The notes beneath the pieces are model-generated. The model searched no databases. It was not told the DNA's origin and worked only from the letters and a program-made list of their open reading frames with translations. From the NCBI RefSeq assembly GCF_001424345.1, contig NZ_LMPF01000001.1, forward strand, positions 513,751-577,750: 64,000 nt of DNA. Reading direction: 5' to 3'. This DNA comes from Burkholderia sp. Leaf177. Its GTDB lineage: Bacteria; Pseudomonadota; Gammaproteobacteria; Burkholderiales; Burkholderiaceae. Made by a program: the position numbers and the translations under genes. Positions 1 to 8,364 of the stretch are shown here, piece after piece. The number at the start of each line of letters is the position of its first letter. Positions within the stretch are counted from its first letter, which is position 1.

Positions 1-152
1 CGAATGGCCTGAACGTGAGCATTTTGTATAGAAGCGAGCATGCCGAAGGCGAAGTGCGGCTCGGCGACGAATGGCGCGTCAAGCCAACCGACGATCTGAT
101 CACGGCCTTGCGCGGGGAGTTCGCGGGTAGCGCCATCGAAATCGTTTATTGA
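1..152 (+). CDS. 3' end of an unidentified gene (partial)
   Basis: The frame starting at base 3 is open from the window edge to a TGA at 150-152 and encodes the last 49 residues of a protein, ending in AIEIVY. Codon use is like the neighbouring genes. The stop overlaps the ATG of the following glycosyltransferase (ATG at 152), so the two are very probably one operon and this gene is likely part of the same LPS/glycan cluster. The fragment carries no motif I recognise, so I assign no function. Confidence 0.7.
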   Translation, partial: NGLNVSILYRSEHAEGEVRLGDEWRVKPTDDLITALRGEFAGSAIEIVY

Positions 153-1249
153 TGTGCGCCGCGAACAAGGCGTGGGCGAATCTCGGCATCTCCGCCAACG
201 CGCTCAAACAAAGCGGCGGCCTCGAGCGTTACGCGCTGGACCTCGTTCGCGGACTCAACGCGGCTGGTTTTACCGGCGAGCGCAAGCCGGCGTTTTTCGC
301 CCGCAAGATCGATACGTCGCAGCCCGAAAGCGCAATGGTCGCAGCGCACAGGATCAATGTTTCGCTGCTGCCATCCAAGCTGCGCGACACGTATTTCAAC
401 TGGGCGCTCAAGCGCGCACGCAAAAATGCCCGGGTCGATGTGCTAATTGGGTGCAATCGCGTGGAGTCGTCGGAGATCGCGATTTGCGGGGGAACCCATA
501 TTGGCTTTCTGACCGCGAGCGGGCGTCAAGAACGCCCTTCGGACGGCCGTCAGATCAAGATAGAGCGTTTGCAGTATCGGCAGGCCAAGATAATCGTCGC
601 GCACTCGGAAATGATGCGCGACGAACTGCGCACGTTCTATGCCGTGCCCGACTCAAAAATCCGCGTGCTTTATCCGCCTGTGGATGGTGCGCGGTTTTCG
701 GCGGTGTCTGCTGAACAACGCGCAGCGCTGCGCAAACAATTCGGTTTCGCCGATAACGAAAACATTCTGCTGTTTCCATCCAGCAGTCACGAGCGCAAGG
801 GTTTGCCGCTGATCGAAGCGGCGTTGCGAGACAGCGGTTTGCCCGTGGTGATTGCCGTCGCCGGGCGGCCGCCGGCGCAGACATCGGACAGGCTCAGGTA
901 CATCGGGTACGCGAAGAATATCGAGGATGTGTATCGTGCGGCGGATTTCACGATTCTCGCGTCCACTTATGAGCCGTTCGGGCTGGTGGGTATCGAATCC
1001 GTGATGTGCGGAACGCCGGTGATTTTCCCGACGAGCATCGGCTGCGTGAGCGCGATTGCCGACAATGCCAAGTTCACGTTTCAGCCCGGAAATGCCGATG
1101 ACCTTCGCCGTGCCGTGCAGCGTGCACTCGATGCAAAACCGGCAAGCGTATCGGCTGAATCCATTCTCTACGATACAAGCATCGCGGCACACGTCGACGC
1201 GTTACTCGAACTCGCCGTCAGTGCGGCTGGTTCAGCTGTGCAAGCTTGA
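152..1249 (+). CDS. GT4-family glycosyltransferase
   Basis: The 365-residue protein has the two-domain GT-B layout of retaining glycosyltransferases. The C-terminal half has the strand/loop ILLFPSSSHERKGL and an EX7E-type motif in YEPFGLVGIE (Glu274 and Glu282), which in GT4 enzymes contacts the nucleotide-sugar donor. It is probably a cytoplasmic, membrane-associated enzyme adding a sugar to the LPS core or a related glycan; donor and acceptor cannot be read from sequence. The ATG at 152 overlaps the preceding stop (TGA 150-152) and is preferred to the TTG three bases upstream. The last 32 bases overlap the convergent GT2 gene tail to tail. Confidence 0.85.
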   Translation: MCAANKAWANLGISANALKQSGGLERYALDLVRGLNAAGFTGERKPAFFARKIDTSQPESAMVAAHRINVSLLPSKLRDTYFNWALKRARKNARVDVLIGCNRVESSEIAICGGTHIGFLTASGRQERPSDGRQIKIERLQYRQAKIIVAHSEMMRDELRTFYAVPDSKIRVLYPPVDGARFSAVSAEQRAALRKQFGFADNENILLFPSSSHERKGLPLIEAALRDSGLPVVIAVAGRPPAQTSDRLRYIGYAKNIEDVYRAADFTILASTYEPFGLVGIESVMCGTPVIFPTSIGCVSAIADNAKFTFQPGNADDLRRAVQRALDAKPASVSAESILYDTSIAAHVDALLELAVSAAGSAVQA

Positions 1250-1985
1250 GAAAACGGTAATACACGGTCTGCGCGTTGAAGACGGCGATCATGAAACCGG
1301 CGCGGCCATCGAGAAAACCGCGTCGCAGGAAGTAGGTGCGCACGAACGCCCACACGCCGCGCAGCACCGCCGTGCTGAAGCTGCCGCGTTTGCCCGCCGC
1401 GTGACGCTGTTGCGCTCCGGCCGTCGAATAAGTATCGAGCTTGCGCAGCACGGTTTCGAAGTCCTCGTACGAGTAGTGCATCAGCTTGCCTTTCAAACGC
1501 GCGACCTTGGTTGCGCCGGGCTGTGAAAGCACGAGCCGTTCGTGCACGAGGTCATCGGAAAAACGCGCTGCGCCGCGTTTGAAAAGCCGCGGAATCCAGT
1601 CCGGATACCAGCCGCTGTGATGAATCCAGTTCCCGCAAAAATTAGATAAACGGTCGACCGCGTAGACATCGGCTTGTGGTTTCGCGAGCGCTTCGCGGAT
1701 CGCGAGACCCAGTTCCGGCGACACGATTTCATCGGCATCAATGGACAATACCCAGTCCGTAGTCAGCGCATCGAGCGCGCGGTTCTTCTGCGGGCCGAAG
1801 CCGGGCCAGTCCCGCACTTCTATGACGCGTGCGCGATGCGCCTCTGCTATGCCGGCGGTGGCGTCGGTGCTGCCGCCATCGATCACGACGATTTCATCGG
1901 CGAATGAAACGGCTTCGAGACACTGCGCGAGACGGGCCGCAGCGTTGAAAGTGATCAGGGCGATGCCGAGCGTTGGGCGGGTCAT
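1218..1985 (-). CDS. GT2-family glycosyltransferase, WaaE/KdtX-like
   Basis: The 255-residue protein has the GT-A fold signature of family 2: N-terminal LITFN, the nucleotide-binding DGGSTD (residues 36-41) and the metal-binding DAD at 83-85 (SIDADEI). The mid-region W..P.RLFKR and HERL and the length match the WaaE/KdtX group, which in enterobacteria adds beta-1,4-glucose to the inner-core heptose of LPS. The same role is plausible here but inferred. It faces the opposite way to its neighbours, so it has its own promoter in 1986-2342, and its 3' end overlaps the upstream GT4 gene by 32 bp. Confidence 0.85.
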   Translation of the reverse strand: MTRPTLGIALITFNAAARLAQCLEAVSFADEIVVIDGGSTDATAGIAEAHRARVIEVRDWPGFGPQKNRALDALTTDWVLSIDADEIVSPELGLAIREALAKPQADVYAVDRLSNFCGNWIHHSGWYPDWIPRLFKRGAARFSDDLVHERLVLSQPGATKVARLKGKLMHYSYEDFETVLRKLDTYSTAGAQQRHAAGKRGSFSTAVLRGVWAFVRTYFLRRGFLDGRAGFMIAVFNAQTVYYRFLKLAQLNQPH

Positions 1986-2342
1986 GGGGCGTGAATAAGA
2001 TACGTGAATTGCTATAATTTGACGCTAAAAGCACCAGCCGCGAGTGCTGCGTTTATAGTCGCTGTTACGGCAATGTGCCCGAAGCCAGCCGGACCTTTTC
2101 GTGTGTGCTGACAAGACTGACGAAGCACAAATCGAACACCATACGGGGCGTAGCGCCTGAAGTCTGCAGCCGGACATCGTTATACCAGAATCGGGCTGCC
2201 CGGCTTGCCGACGCAACGAACGCACTAGAAGTACACGTGTTGATTCGTCCTGGCGGACGCGACCGTTGAATCATGCTCACAATACCAACCGCGTGACGCC
2301 AGCAGCGAATAATCGGGAATCAATTTGGGATCCATCACTGCA
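1986..2342. other. Intergenic region between divergent glycosyltransferase genes
   Basis: This 357-base gap separates the starts of the minus-strand GT2 gene and the plus-strand GT4 gene and should hold both promoters. A perfect TATAAT lies at 2013-2018 on the plus strand, but no good -35 hexamer stands 16-18 bases before it. No convincing protein gene, RNA gene or terminator is visible. Confidence 0.4.
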
Positions 2343-3440
2343 ATGAAACCGCTGAGAATTTTGCACAGCGAATCGTCCAACGGATGGGGCGGTCAGGAAC
2401 ATCGTACGTTCAAGGAAATGCTTGCGCTGCGTGAACGCGGTCACACGCTGGAACTCGTGTGCGTCCCAGGCGCGCGGCTCGGCGAGCGGCTTGGTGCCGA
2501 AGGATTCACAATCCACACAACGCCCATGCGCTCCGGCATGGACATCAGCGCGGTTGCGCGCATACGGCAGCTTTTGAAGGAACGCAGTTTCGATGTGCTC
2601 AACACGCACAGCGGCCGCGACAGTCTTTTGGGCGGCGCCGCGGCGCGGCTTGCCGGCACGCCGCTGATCGTGCGAACGCGCCACCTCGCGCTTGCCATCA
2701 CGTCGCGCGCGACCTACACGTGGCTGCCGCATAAGGTGGTGGCCGTGAGCCAGTCGGTGCGGCGTTATCTGGTCTCGGAAGGTGTTCCGGAAAAAGACGT
2801 CGTGACGATTTATACGGGCATCGTGAAACCGCCTTCCGTGAGCCGGGCGGCATCGACTTTGCGCGCAGAACTCGGCCTTGGCGAAGACGCGGTGATCGCC
2901 GGCACGGTCGCAATCCTGCGCGACAAGAAAGGTCACGCTGATTTGATCCGGATTGCGAAACCTCTGATTGAACAAAGACCGAATCTGCATTTTGTCTTTG
3001 CCGGCGACGGTCCTCTCTTCAATGAAATCCGCGCCAGCGTGCAGGACAACGGCCTCACGGATCACGTTCATATGCTCGGCTTGCGCCGCGATATTCCCAA
3101 CGTGCTCGCCGGCTTCGACCTGTTCGTCTTGCCGACGCATCAGGAGGCGCTGGGCACATCGTTTATCGAGGCCATGGCGGCGAGATTGCCCGTGATTGGT
3201 TCGGCGGTGGATGGCGTACCCGAAGTGATCGAGGACGGCGTGAACGGCCTGCTCGTTCCGGCGCACGACGACCGCGCGCTTGCCGCCGCGTTGTTGCGTC
3301 TGGTCGATGCACCCGACGAACGCCAACGTATGGGCGATGCCGGTTTGCAGATCACGCAAACGCGTTTTTCCGTCGATACCATGGCGAACGAAATGGCCGC
3401 TTTCTACGTCAGCAGCCTGAGCGAACGAGGTCTTGCATGA
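2343..3440 (+). CDS. GT4-family glycosyltransferase
   Basis: The 365-residue GT-B glycosyltransferase begins with the Gly-rich donor-domain motif LHSESSNGWGGQE and carries an EX7E motif (Glu268 in HQEALGTSF, Glu276 in FIEAMA) followed by LPVIGSAVDGVPE, typical of GT4 enzymes. It probably transfers a sugar to lipid A-core or an O-chain intermediate on the cytoplasmic face of the inner membrane. I chose the ATG at 2343, followed directly by KPLRILHSES; a TTG at 2325 would only add six residues. Its stop overlaps the next ATG (ATGA at 3437-3440), so it is translationally coupled to the deacetylase gene. Confidence 0.87.
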   Translation: MKPLRILHSESSNGWGGQEHRTFKEMLALRERGHTLELVCVPGARLGERLGAEGFTIHTTPMRSGMDISAVARIRQLLKERSFDVLNTHSGRDSLLGGAAARLAGTPLIVRTRHLALAITSRATYTWLPHKVVAVSQSVRRYLVSEGVPEKDVVTIYTGIVKPPSVSRAASTLRAELGLGEDAVIAGTVAILRDKKGHADLIRIAKPLIEQRPNLHFVFAGDGPLFNEIRASVQDNGLTDHVHMLGLRRDIPNVLAGFDLFVLPTHQEALGTSFIEAMAARLPVIGSAVDGVPEVIEDGVNGLLVPAHDDRALAAALLRLVDAPDERQRMGDAGLQITQTRFSVDTMANEMAAFYVSSLSERGLA

Positions 3441-4255
3441 GGACGGCGCGTGCCGTGCCCGTTCTGATGTATCACCATGTGAGCCCGGCGCCGGGCGCGG
3501 TGACCGTGTCGCCGGCGAATTTCGCGGATCAGATGGCGATGCTCGCGCAAGAAGGCTACACAACGCTTGGCGCAGATGCCTTCAGTGCGTATCTGGCGGG
3601 CGAGCCGGTGCCCGAAAGGTCTGTGGTGCTCACCTTTGACGACGGTTATCTCGACAACTGGGTTCACGCGCATCCGGTACTCGCGCGGCACGGGTTCACG
3701 GCGATCGGGTTCCTCGTATCGGCATGGATCAACAGCGGGCCTGTGCGAGCGAACACGGCGAACTCATCACCGGGCGTACCCGAACTGCTGGGCCACACGG
3801 CATCGAAGGCGGCGATCGAAGCGGGCGAAACGGACAGGGTCATCGCGCGCTGGTCTGAAATCCACGCAATGCGCGAGGCCGGGACGTTCGAATTCCATAG
3901 TCACACGCACACTCATACGCGCTGGGATCGCGTGAGCCAGGACCCGGCCGCCAAATGCACCGGCCTTCGCCAGGATCTGCTTGAAGCTCGTGCAACGCTC
4001 GAACGCAATCTCGGCGAGGTATCGGATCATCTTTGCTGGCCGCAGGGCTATTTCGATGCCGACTATCTCGAAGAAGCCGCCGCGTCAGGTTTCCGCCATC
4101 TCTACACGGTGCAGCCGGGCACGAATGTCCGACGCGGTAACCCGGGCAACATCTTCCGGCTCGACGTGCGCGACAAACCCGCGCCCTGGCTGAAAAGCCG
4201 CTTGTGGGTTCACAGCCGGCCGCTTCTCAGCCGCCTCTACCTCAAAATCAAATGA
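3437..4255 (+). CDS. Polysaccharide deacetylase (NodB domain, CE4)
   Basis: This 272-residue protein is a carbohydrate esterase family 4 deacetylase. Motif 1 is TFDDGY (Asp68 catalytic base, Asp69 metal ligand). The zinc-ligand motif is FHSHTH with His154 and His158, and WPQGYF near residue 197 stands where motif 3 (RxPxY) normally lies. It should remove an N- or O-acetyl group from a sugar of the glycan made by this cluster. No signal peptide or membrane segment is visible, so it probably acts in the cytoplasm on a lipid-linked or nucleotide-linked intermediate. It overlaps the preceding glycosyltransferase by 4 bp, which suggests they act on the same molecule. Confidence 0.88.
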   Translation: MRTARAVPVLMYHHVSPAPGAVTVSPANFADQMAMLAQEGYTTLGADAFSAYLAGEPVPERSVVLTFDDGYLDNWVHAHPVLARHGFTAIGFLVSAWINSGPVRANTANSSPGVPELLGHTASKAAIEAGETDRVIARWSEIHAMREAGTFEFHSHTHTHTRWDRVSQDPAAKCTGLRQDLLEARATLERNLGEVSDHLCWPQGYFDADYLEEAAASGFRHLYTVQPGTNVRRGNPGNIFRLDVRDKPAPWLKSRLWVHSRPLLSRLYLKIK

Positions 4256-4321
4256 CGATGGACCGATGCAGCCACGCATTCAGGCCCACGCGAGTCCCGA
4301 CACTTTCGAGTATTTACCGCC

Positions 4322-5602
4322 ATGCATGATCGACACGTCTCCGTTATTGGCCTGGGCTATGTGGGATTGCCCGTCGCCATCGCTTTTGGCATGCAACGCC
4401 GCACGATCGGCTTCGATGTCAGTCCGAACCGGCTCGCCGACCTGCGCGCGGGTCTGGATCGGAACGGCGAGGTCAGCCGGGACGAACTGGCGCGCGCGCA
4501 AATCGAGCTGACCGACAGCATCAAGACCTTGAAGCAAGCTGACTTTCACATCGTCGCCGTACCCACGCCGATCAGCGCCGGCGCGCAGCCGGACCTGCAG
4601 CCGGTGATCCGGGCGTCCGAAACGGTCGGCCGGGCGCTCAAGCGCGGCGATATCGTGGTGTATGAATCGACGGTTTATCCAGGCGTCACAGAGGAAATCT
4701 GCGTGCCGATCCTCGAGCGCGAATCGGGCTTGCGCTTCGGCACGGATTTCACCGTGGGATACAGTCCCGAGCGCATCAACCCCGGCGACAAGCTGCACAC
4801 GTTCTGCAACATTGTGAAGATCGTCTCCGGGTCGGATGCAAGCACGCTCGATCGGGTCGCCGAGGTGTATGGCTCGGTCGTGACGGCAGGGGTGTATCGC
4901 GCCGGCTCCATCAAGGTGGCCGAGGCCGCGAAGGTGATCGAGAATACGCAGCGCGACCTGAACATCGCGCTGATGAACGAGGCGGCGATCATCTTCGATT
5001 ATCTCGATATCGATACCCGCGAAGTGCTGGACGCCGCCGGCACCAAGTGGAATTTCCTGCCGTTCACGCCCGGACTGGTGGGCGGTCATTGCATCGGCGT
5101 GGACCCCTATTATTTGACGCACAAGGCCCAGGTTTCCGGCTACACGCCGCAGCTGATCCTGGCCGGGCGGCGCGTGAACGACGGCATGGGCCGGTTCGTC
5201 GCCGAGCGCGCCGTCAAGACGCTGATCCGCACCGGCCGCGCGCCGCTTGGCGCCAGGGCGGTCGTGCTCGGGTTGACGTTCAAGGAGAATTGCCCGGACC
5301 TGCGCAATTCCAAGGTGATCGATATCGTTCATCATCTGGAAGACTACGGCCTGCACGTCCAGCTCCACGATCCGCTCGCTGACCGGCAAGAGGCTTTCGA
5401 CGAATACGGCGCCACTTTGACGTCTTTCAATGCGCTGGAACCCGCCGATCTTGTTGTTCTCGCGGTGCCGCATCGAGATTTCCTGCAAAATACGGGCGCA
5501 TTGATCGCACTGGCGAAACCGGGTGCCGTGTTTGCCGACGTCAAGTCGAGTTTGCCGCTGGAGGAGATCCGCGCGGCGGGGCTTGTCGCCTGGCGTCTGT
5601 GA
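4322..5602 (+). CDS. UDP-N-acetylhexosamine 6-dehydrogenase, TviB/WbpO-like
   Basis: The 426-residue protein belongs to the UDP-glucose/GDP-mannose dehydrogenase family. The N-terminal Rossmann motif is VIGLGYVGLPVA (residues 8-19), YSPERINPGD is at 147-156, and the catalytic cysteine is Cys257 in GGHCIGVDPYY. Length and the PTPI and SPERINPG signatures favour the TviB/WbpO branch, which oxidises UDP-GlcNAc or UDP-GalNAc to the uronic acid using NAD+, over UDP-glucose dehydrogenase. It would supply an acidic amino sugar for the surface glycan. The gene lies 66 bases after the deacetylase gene. Substrate is inferred from the family only. Confidence 0.87.
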   Translation: MHDRHVSVIGLGYVGLPVAIAFGMQRRTIGFDVSPNRLADLRAGLDRNGEVSRDELARAQIELTDSIKTLKQADFHIVAVPTPISAGAQPDLQPVIRASETVGRALKRGDIVVYESTVYPGVTEEICVPILERESGLRFGTDFTVGYSPERINPGDKLHTFCNIVKIVSGSDASTLDRVAEVYGSVVTAGVYRAGSIKVAEAAKVIENTQRDLNIALMNEAAIIFDYLDIDTREVLDAAGTKWNFLPFTPGLVGGHCIGVDPYYLTHKAQVSGYTPQLILAGRRVNDGMGRFVAERAVKTLIRTGRAPLGARAVVLGLTFKENCPDLRNSKVIDIVHHLEDYGLHVQLHDPLADRQEAFDEYGATLTSFNALEPADLVVLAVPHRDFLQNTGALIALAKPGAVFADVKSSLPLEEIRAAGLVAWRL

Positions 5603-5705
5603 GCGGCTTGGAAGCCTGGATCGCTTGATCGCGGACTCGGGCGTGGTTTTGACGCGCATCAATCGCAACCCACACACTCCAATTCTCAAGCAGGAACGCT
5701 GTCCG

Positions 5706-6842
5706 ATGAGCCGACTTTCTGGACGCATGCGCATCATGGGCCGCGCATTGCCCCGGCTGACGTTGAAGCCGTTGCGCCGGAAGCCGCAGGTGGTGAGGCG
5801 TGTTCTGATCGCGCATCACTTGTTGCTTGGCGACACGCTGTTGCTGACGCCGCTCATCGCGAAACTGCGGGCGCAACATCCGGATGCGCAGATTGTGCTG
5901 ACCTGCCCGAAACCCATCGTGCCGCTGTATGACGGCAAGCCGTTCGGCGTGGACGTGATTCCGTTCGATCCGCGTGATGTTCAGTCGGTCAAGGCCATAC
6001 TGCGCTCCGGGCCGTACGATCTCGGCTTCGTGGCCGGCGACAATCGTCATGCGTGGCTTGCACTCGCGGCAGGATGCCGATGGATCGCCGGCCACGCGCA
6101 CGATGTCCCCGCGTGGAAGAACTGGCCGCTCAACGAAGCCGTCTCGTATCCGGACACGCCCGGCGCCTGGGCCGACATTGCGGCCCGCCTGGTCGAAGGT
6201 CCGCCGCCGCGTCCGTACAAGATGGGTGACTGGCCGGCGCCCGCGCCCGCAGCGCTCGCGGAAGCCGATGCACGTGTCTTGCGGAAGCCTTACGTCGTGC
6301 TGCATCCGGGCGCAAGTACCGACGTCAAGCGCTGGCCCGACGAGCGTTGGCGATCCCTGGCGGCGTTCGTGGAAACGCTCGGTCTGGCGCCGGTCTGGAG
6401 CGGTGGTCCCAGCGAAACGGAGTTGATCGACGCAATCGATCCCGCCGGCCGGTATCCGAGCTTTGCCGGCCGTATCGACTTGCGTCAGGTGTGGCACATG
6501 TTTGCCGGCGCGCGGGCGATCGTCTGTCCCGATACCGGCGTGGCGCATCTCGGGCGTCTGACCGGCGTACCGACCATCGCGCTGTTCGGGCCGGGCAACG
6601 CGCTGATACACGGCGCGGGAAACTACTGGCGCGATGCGCCGTTCACGCCGGTTACTATCGCTGACATGCCGTGCCGCGATCAGCCCGACATTTTCAGGCG
6701 ATATGTAGCGTGGGCGCGCCGCTGCGATCGCAATACATCGACGTGTGTCGCGTGGCGCGGCGACCATGCCGATTGCATGGGACTTATTTCGCTCGAGGCT
6801 GTCTGCAACAGCTTGCGGGCGGCTCTTGCGGGAGTGCAATGA
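5706..6842 (+). CDS. GT9-family LPS heptosyltransferase-like protein
   Basis: The 378-residue GT-B protein of family 9 has an N-terminal LLLGDTLLLTPLIAKLRAQHP acceptor-domain motif and the C-terminal ADP-heptose site region CPDTGVAHLGRLTGVPTIALFGPGN. WaaC, WaaF and WaaQ transfer L,D-heptose from ADP-heptose to the inner core; this member could be one of those or a variant with another donor. I chose the ATG at 5706, preceded by AGGAA with suitable spacing; an upstream extension would run into the dehydrogenase gene. The stop overlaps the next start (ATGA at 6839-6842). Confidence 0.83.
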   Translation: MSRLSGRMRIMGRALPRLTLKPLRRKPQVVRRVLIAHHLLLGDTLLLTPLIAKLRAQHPDAQIVLTCPKPIVPLYDGKPFGVDVIPFDPRDVQSVKAILRSGPYDLGFVAGDNRHAWLALAAGCRWIAGHAHDVPAWKNWPLNEAVSYPDTPGAWADIAARLVEGPPPRPYKMGDWPAPAPAALAEADARVLRKPYVVLHPGASTDVKRWPDERWRSLAAFVETLGLAPVWSGGPSETELIDAIDPAGRYPSFAGRIDLRQVWHMFAGARAIVCPDTGVAHLGRLTGVPTIALFGPGNALIHGAGNYWRDAPFTPVTIADMPCRDQPDIFRRYVAWARRCDRNTSTCVAWRGDHADCMGLISLEAVCNSLRAALAGVQ

Positions 6843-8125
6843 CGAAGATGTGCATGCAGGTGGAACGCGTTCTGTGGGTGGCGTGTCCAGTCATTATGTT
6901 TGTCGCGATGTTCGCCCACATGACCGCGCTCGAAAACATGGCGCTGGGGCTGGTGGGCATCGGTACGCTCGCCGCGGCCTTTTCGCCGGACCGGCCGTCG
7001 CCATTGCGCTGGCCGTTGCTATGGCCCATCGCCGCGTGGGCTGCGTGGGCGCTGATATCCGTTTCGTGGTCGCCGTTTCCGCGCGACAGCATGCATGCGT
7101 GGCTCGACGAAGTCCTGTATCCGCTCGTGTCGTTCCTGGCCTTCTGGCTTGTCGGAACGCGCACCGGGCGAGCGCAGCAGATCGTGTTAATCAACTGGGT
7201 TGCGTGCCTGCTGCTCGTGGGCGGCAGTTTGTATTACTGGGGCCGCCTGCAGCCACCCACCGATCCCGCCGATGTGCTCCTGCATTACTACAACCGTGTG
7301 GGCCACACGAGCACGCTCGCAATCTTTTCGATAACGCTCTTCACCGGCCTGCTGATGGACCGCCGCTGGCGGCTTTTCGGGCTGAGCGGGATCGTGCTCG
7401 CGCTGGTGATCGGCCTGGCGACGCTCAACCGTTTTTTCTGGCCGGCCGCGGGCGTCACGCTGGTGATCGCGGCTTACCCGTTGTATCGGAAACATTTGTT
7501 GCTTGCGGCGCTGAGCGTTCTGGTGATCTGCGTCGCCGCGGTCGGAACGCTCGAACTGAGCGTGCGCCTGCGTCTCGGACACAGCATGCCGAAACCTGCC
7601 GCGCGCGAGGTCACGGTTGCCGGCGACAAGATGTACATGCCGGAGGTTCTGGCTGGTATCGGCGACGCAATGTCCTCGGATACGCGTCCCAAACTCTGGG
7701 CTTTCTACGGTCGGGAAGGCGAAGCGCGCACATGGACGGGCGTGGGTTTTGGCAAGCCTTTGCCGGGACGTGTCTTCCAGGCCGAGATTCCGCCGACCTT
7801 GCTGGAACGTGAGCCGCAGGCGCTGACGCACGCGCACAACCTGTTTCTGAACACGTGGCTCGAGACGGGCATAGTTGGCGTGGTGCTGGAAATATCGTTG
7901 CTGCTGGCTTTGATCTGGCGATTCTGGCGGCTGCGGCACGCGGTGCCGTGGGTGAGCGCAGCGGGAATCGCCTTGGTGATGGGCATGGTCGCCAAGAATT
8001 CGACCGATGACTTCATGTGGCAGACCACGGCGCTCGCGTTCTGGTGTTTCTCAGGGTTCCTGATGGGCCAGGGCGAAAAGCTGGCTGGAATGCTTCCTAA
8101 AGCGCGAAAGGACCCGGGCGTTTAA
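6839..8125 (+). CDS. O-antigen ligase/polymerase-family membrane protein
   Basis: This 428-residue polytopic protein has about ten to twelve hydrophobic segments and a large periplasmic loop (roughly residues 230-340) containing HAHNLFLNTWLETG. The His-Asn and downstream Glu/Gly pattern is the conserved Wzy_C/WaaL signature needed for glycan transfer. Position next to the core glycosyltransferases and just before msbA favours O-antigen ligase (WaaL), which joins the lipid-linked O-chain to lipid A-core in the periplasm; Wzy polymerase is the alternative. The ATG at 6839 overlaps the preceding stop by 4 bp, so it is translationally coupled. Confidence 0.78.
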   Translation: MTKMCMQVERVLWVACPVIMFVAMFAHMTALENMALGLVGIGTLAAAFSPDRPSPLRWPLLWPIAAWAAWALISVSWSPFPRDSMHAWLDEVLYPLVSFLAFWLVGTRTGRAQQIVLINWVACLLLVGGSLYYWGRLQPPTDPADVLLHYYNRVGHTSTLAIFSITLFTGLLMDRRWRLFGLSGIVLALVIGLATLNRFFWPAAGVTLVIAAYPLYRKHLLLAALSVLVICVAAVGTLELSVRLRLGHSMPKPAAREVTVAGDKMYMPEVLAGIGDAMSSDTRPKLWAFYGREGEARTWTGVGFGKPLPGRVFQAEIPPTLLEREPQALTHAHNLFLNTWLETGIVGVVLEISLLLALIWRFWRLRHAVPWVSAAGIALVMGMVAKNSTDDFMWQTTALAFWCFSGFLMGQGEKLAGMLPKARKDPGV

Positions 8126-8364
8126 AAGACCGGCAGGGCGCTTCTGAACTTCCGCAAGAGCCGCAAGCGCCATAAAACTCGCAACGCACGGCCGTCGTCA
8201 GAGGCCGAAAGGCGTTAATGAGACACGGCACCTCGCCGGATTACAATGTCGGTTTGCCGAATCGGCACTGTGCAAGGGCAACGAGTGCTCAAGGCACAAG
8301 CGCCGCGAGAACGGCGATTCCCGGCCCCAGGCGCGCGCAGCAAGCACAACAAAGGAAACAACTT

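Noticed and set aside
2010..2060. TATAAT and TTGACG hexamers suggesting a strong promoter
   Set aside because: They are on the same strand in the wrong order and spacing to form one promoter; kept only as a remark on the intergenic region.
8218..8364. Upstream extension of msbA from an ATG at 8218
   Set aside because: The added residues are basic and unconserved; the TTG at 8365 has a good ribosome-binding site and gives the family's normal N-terminus.
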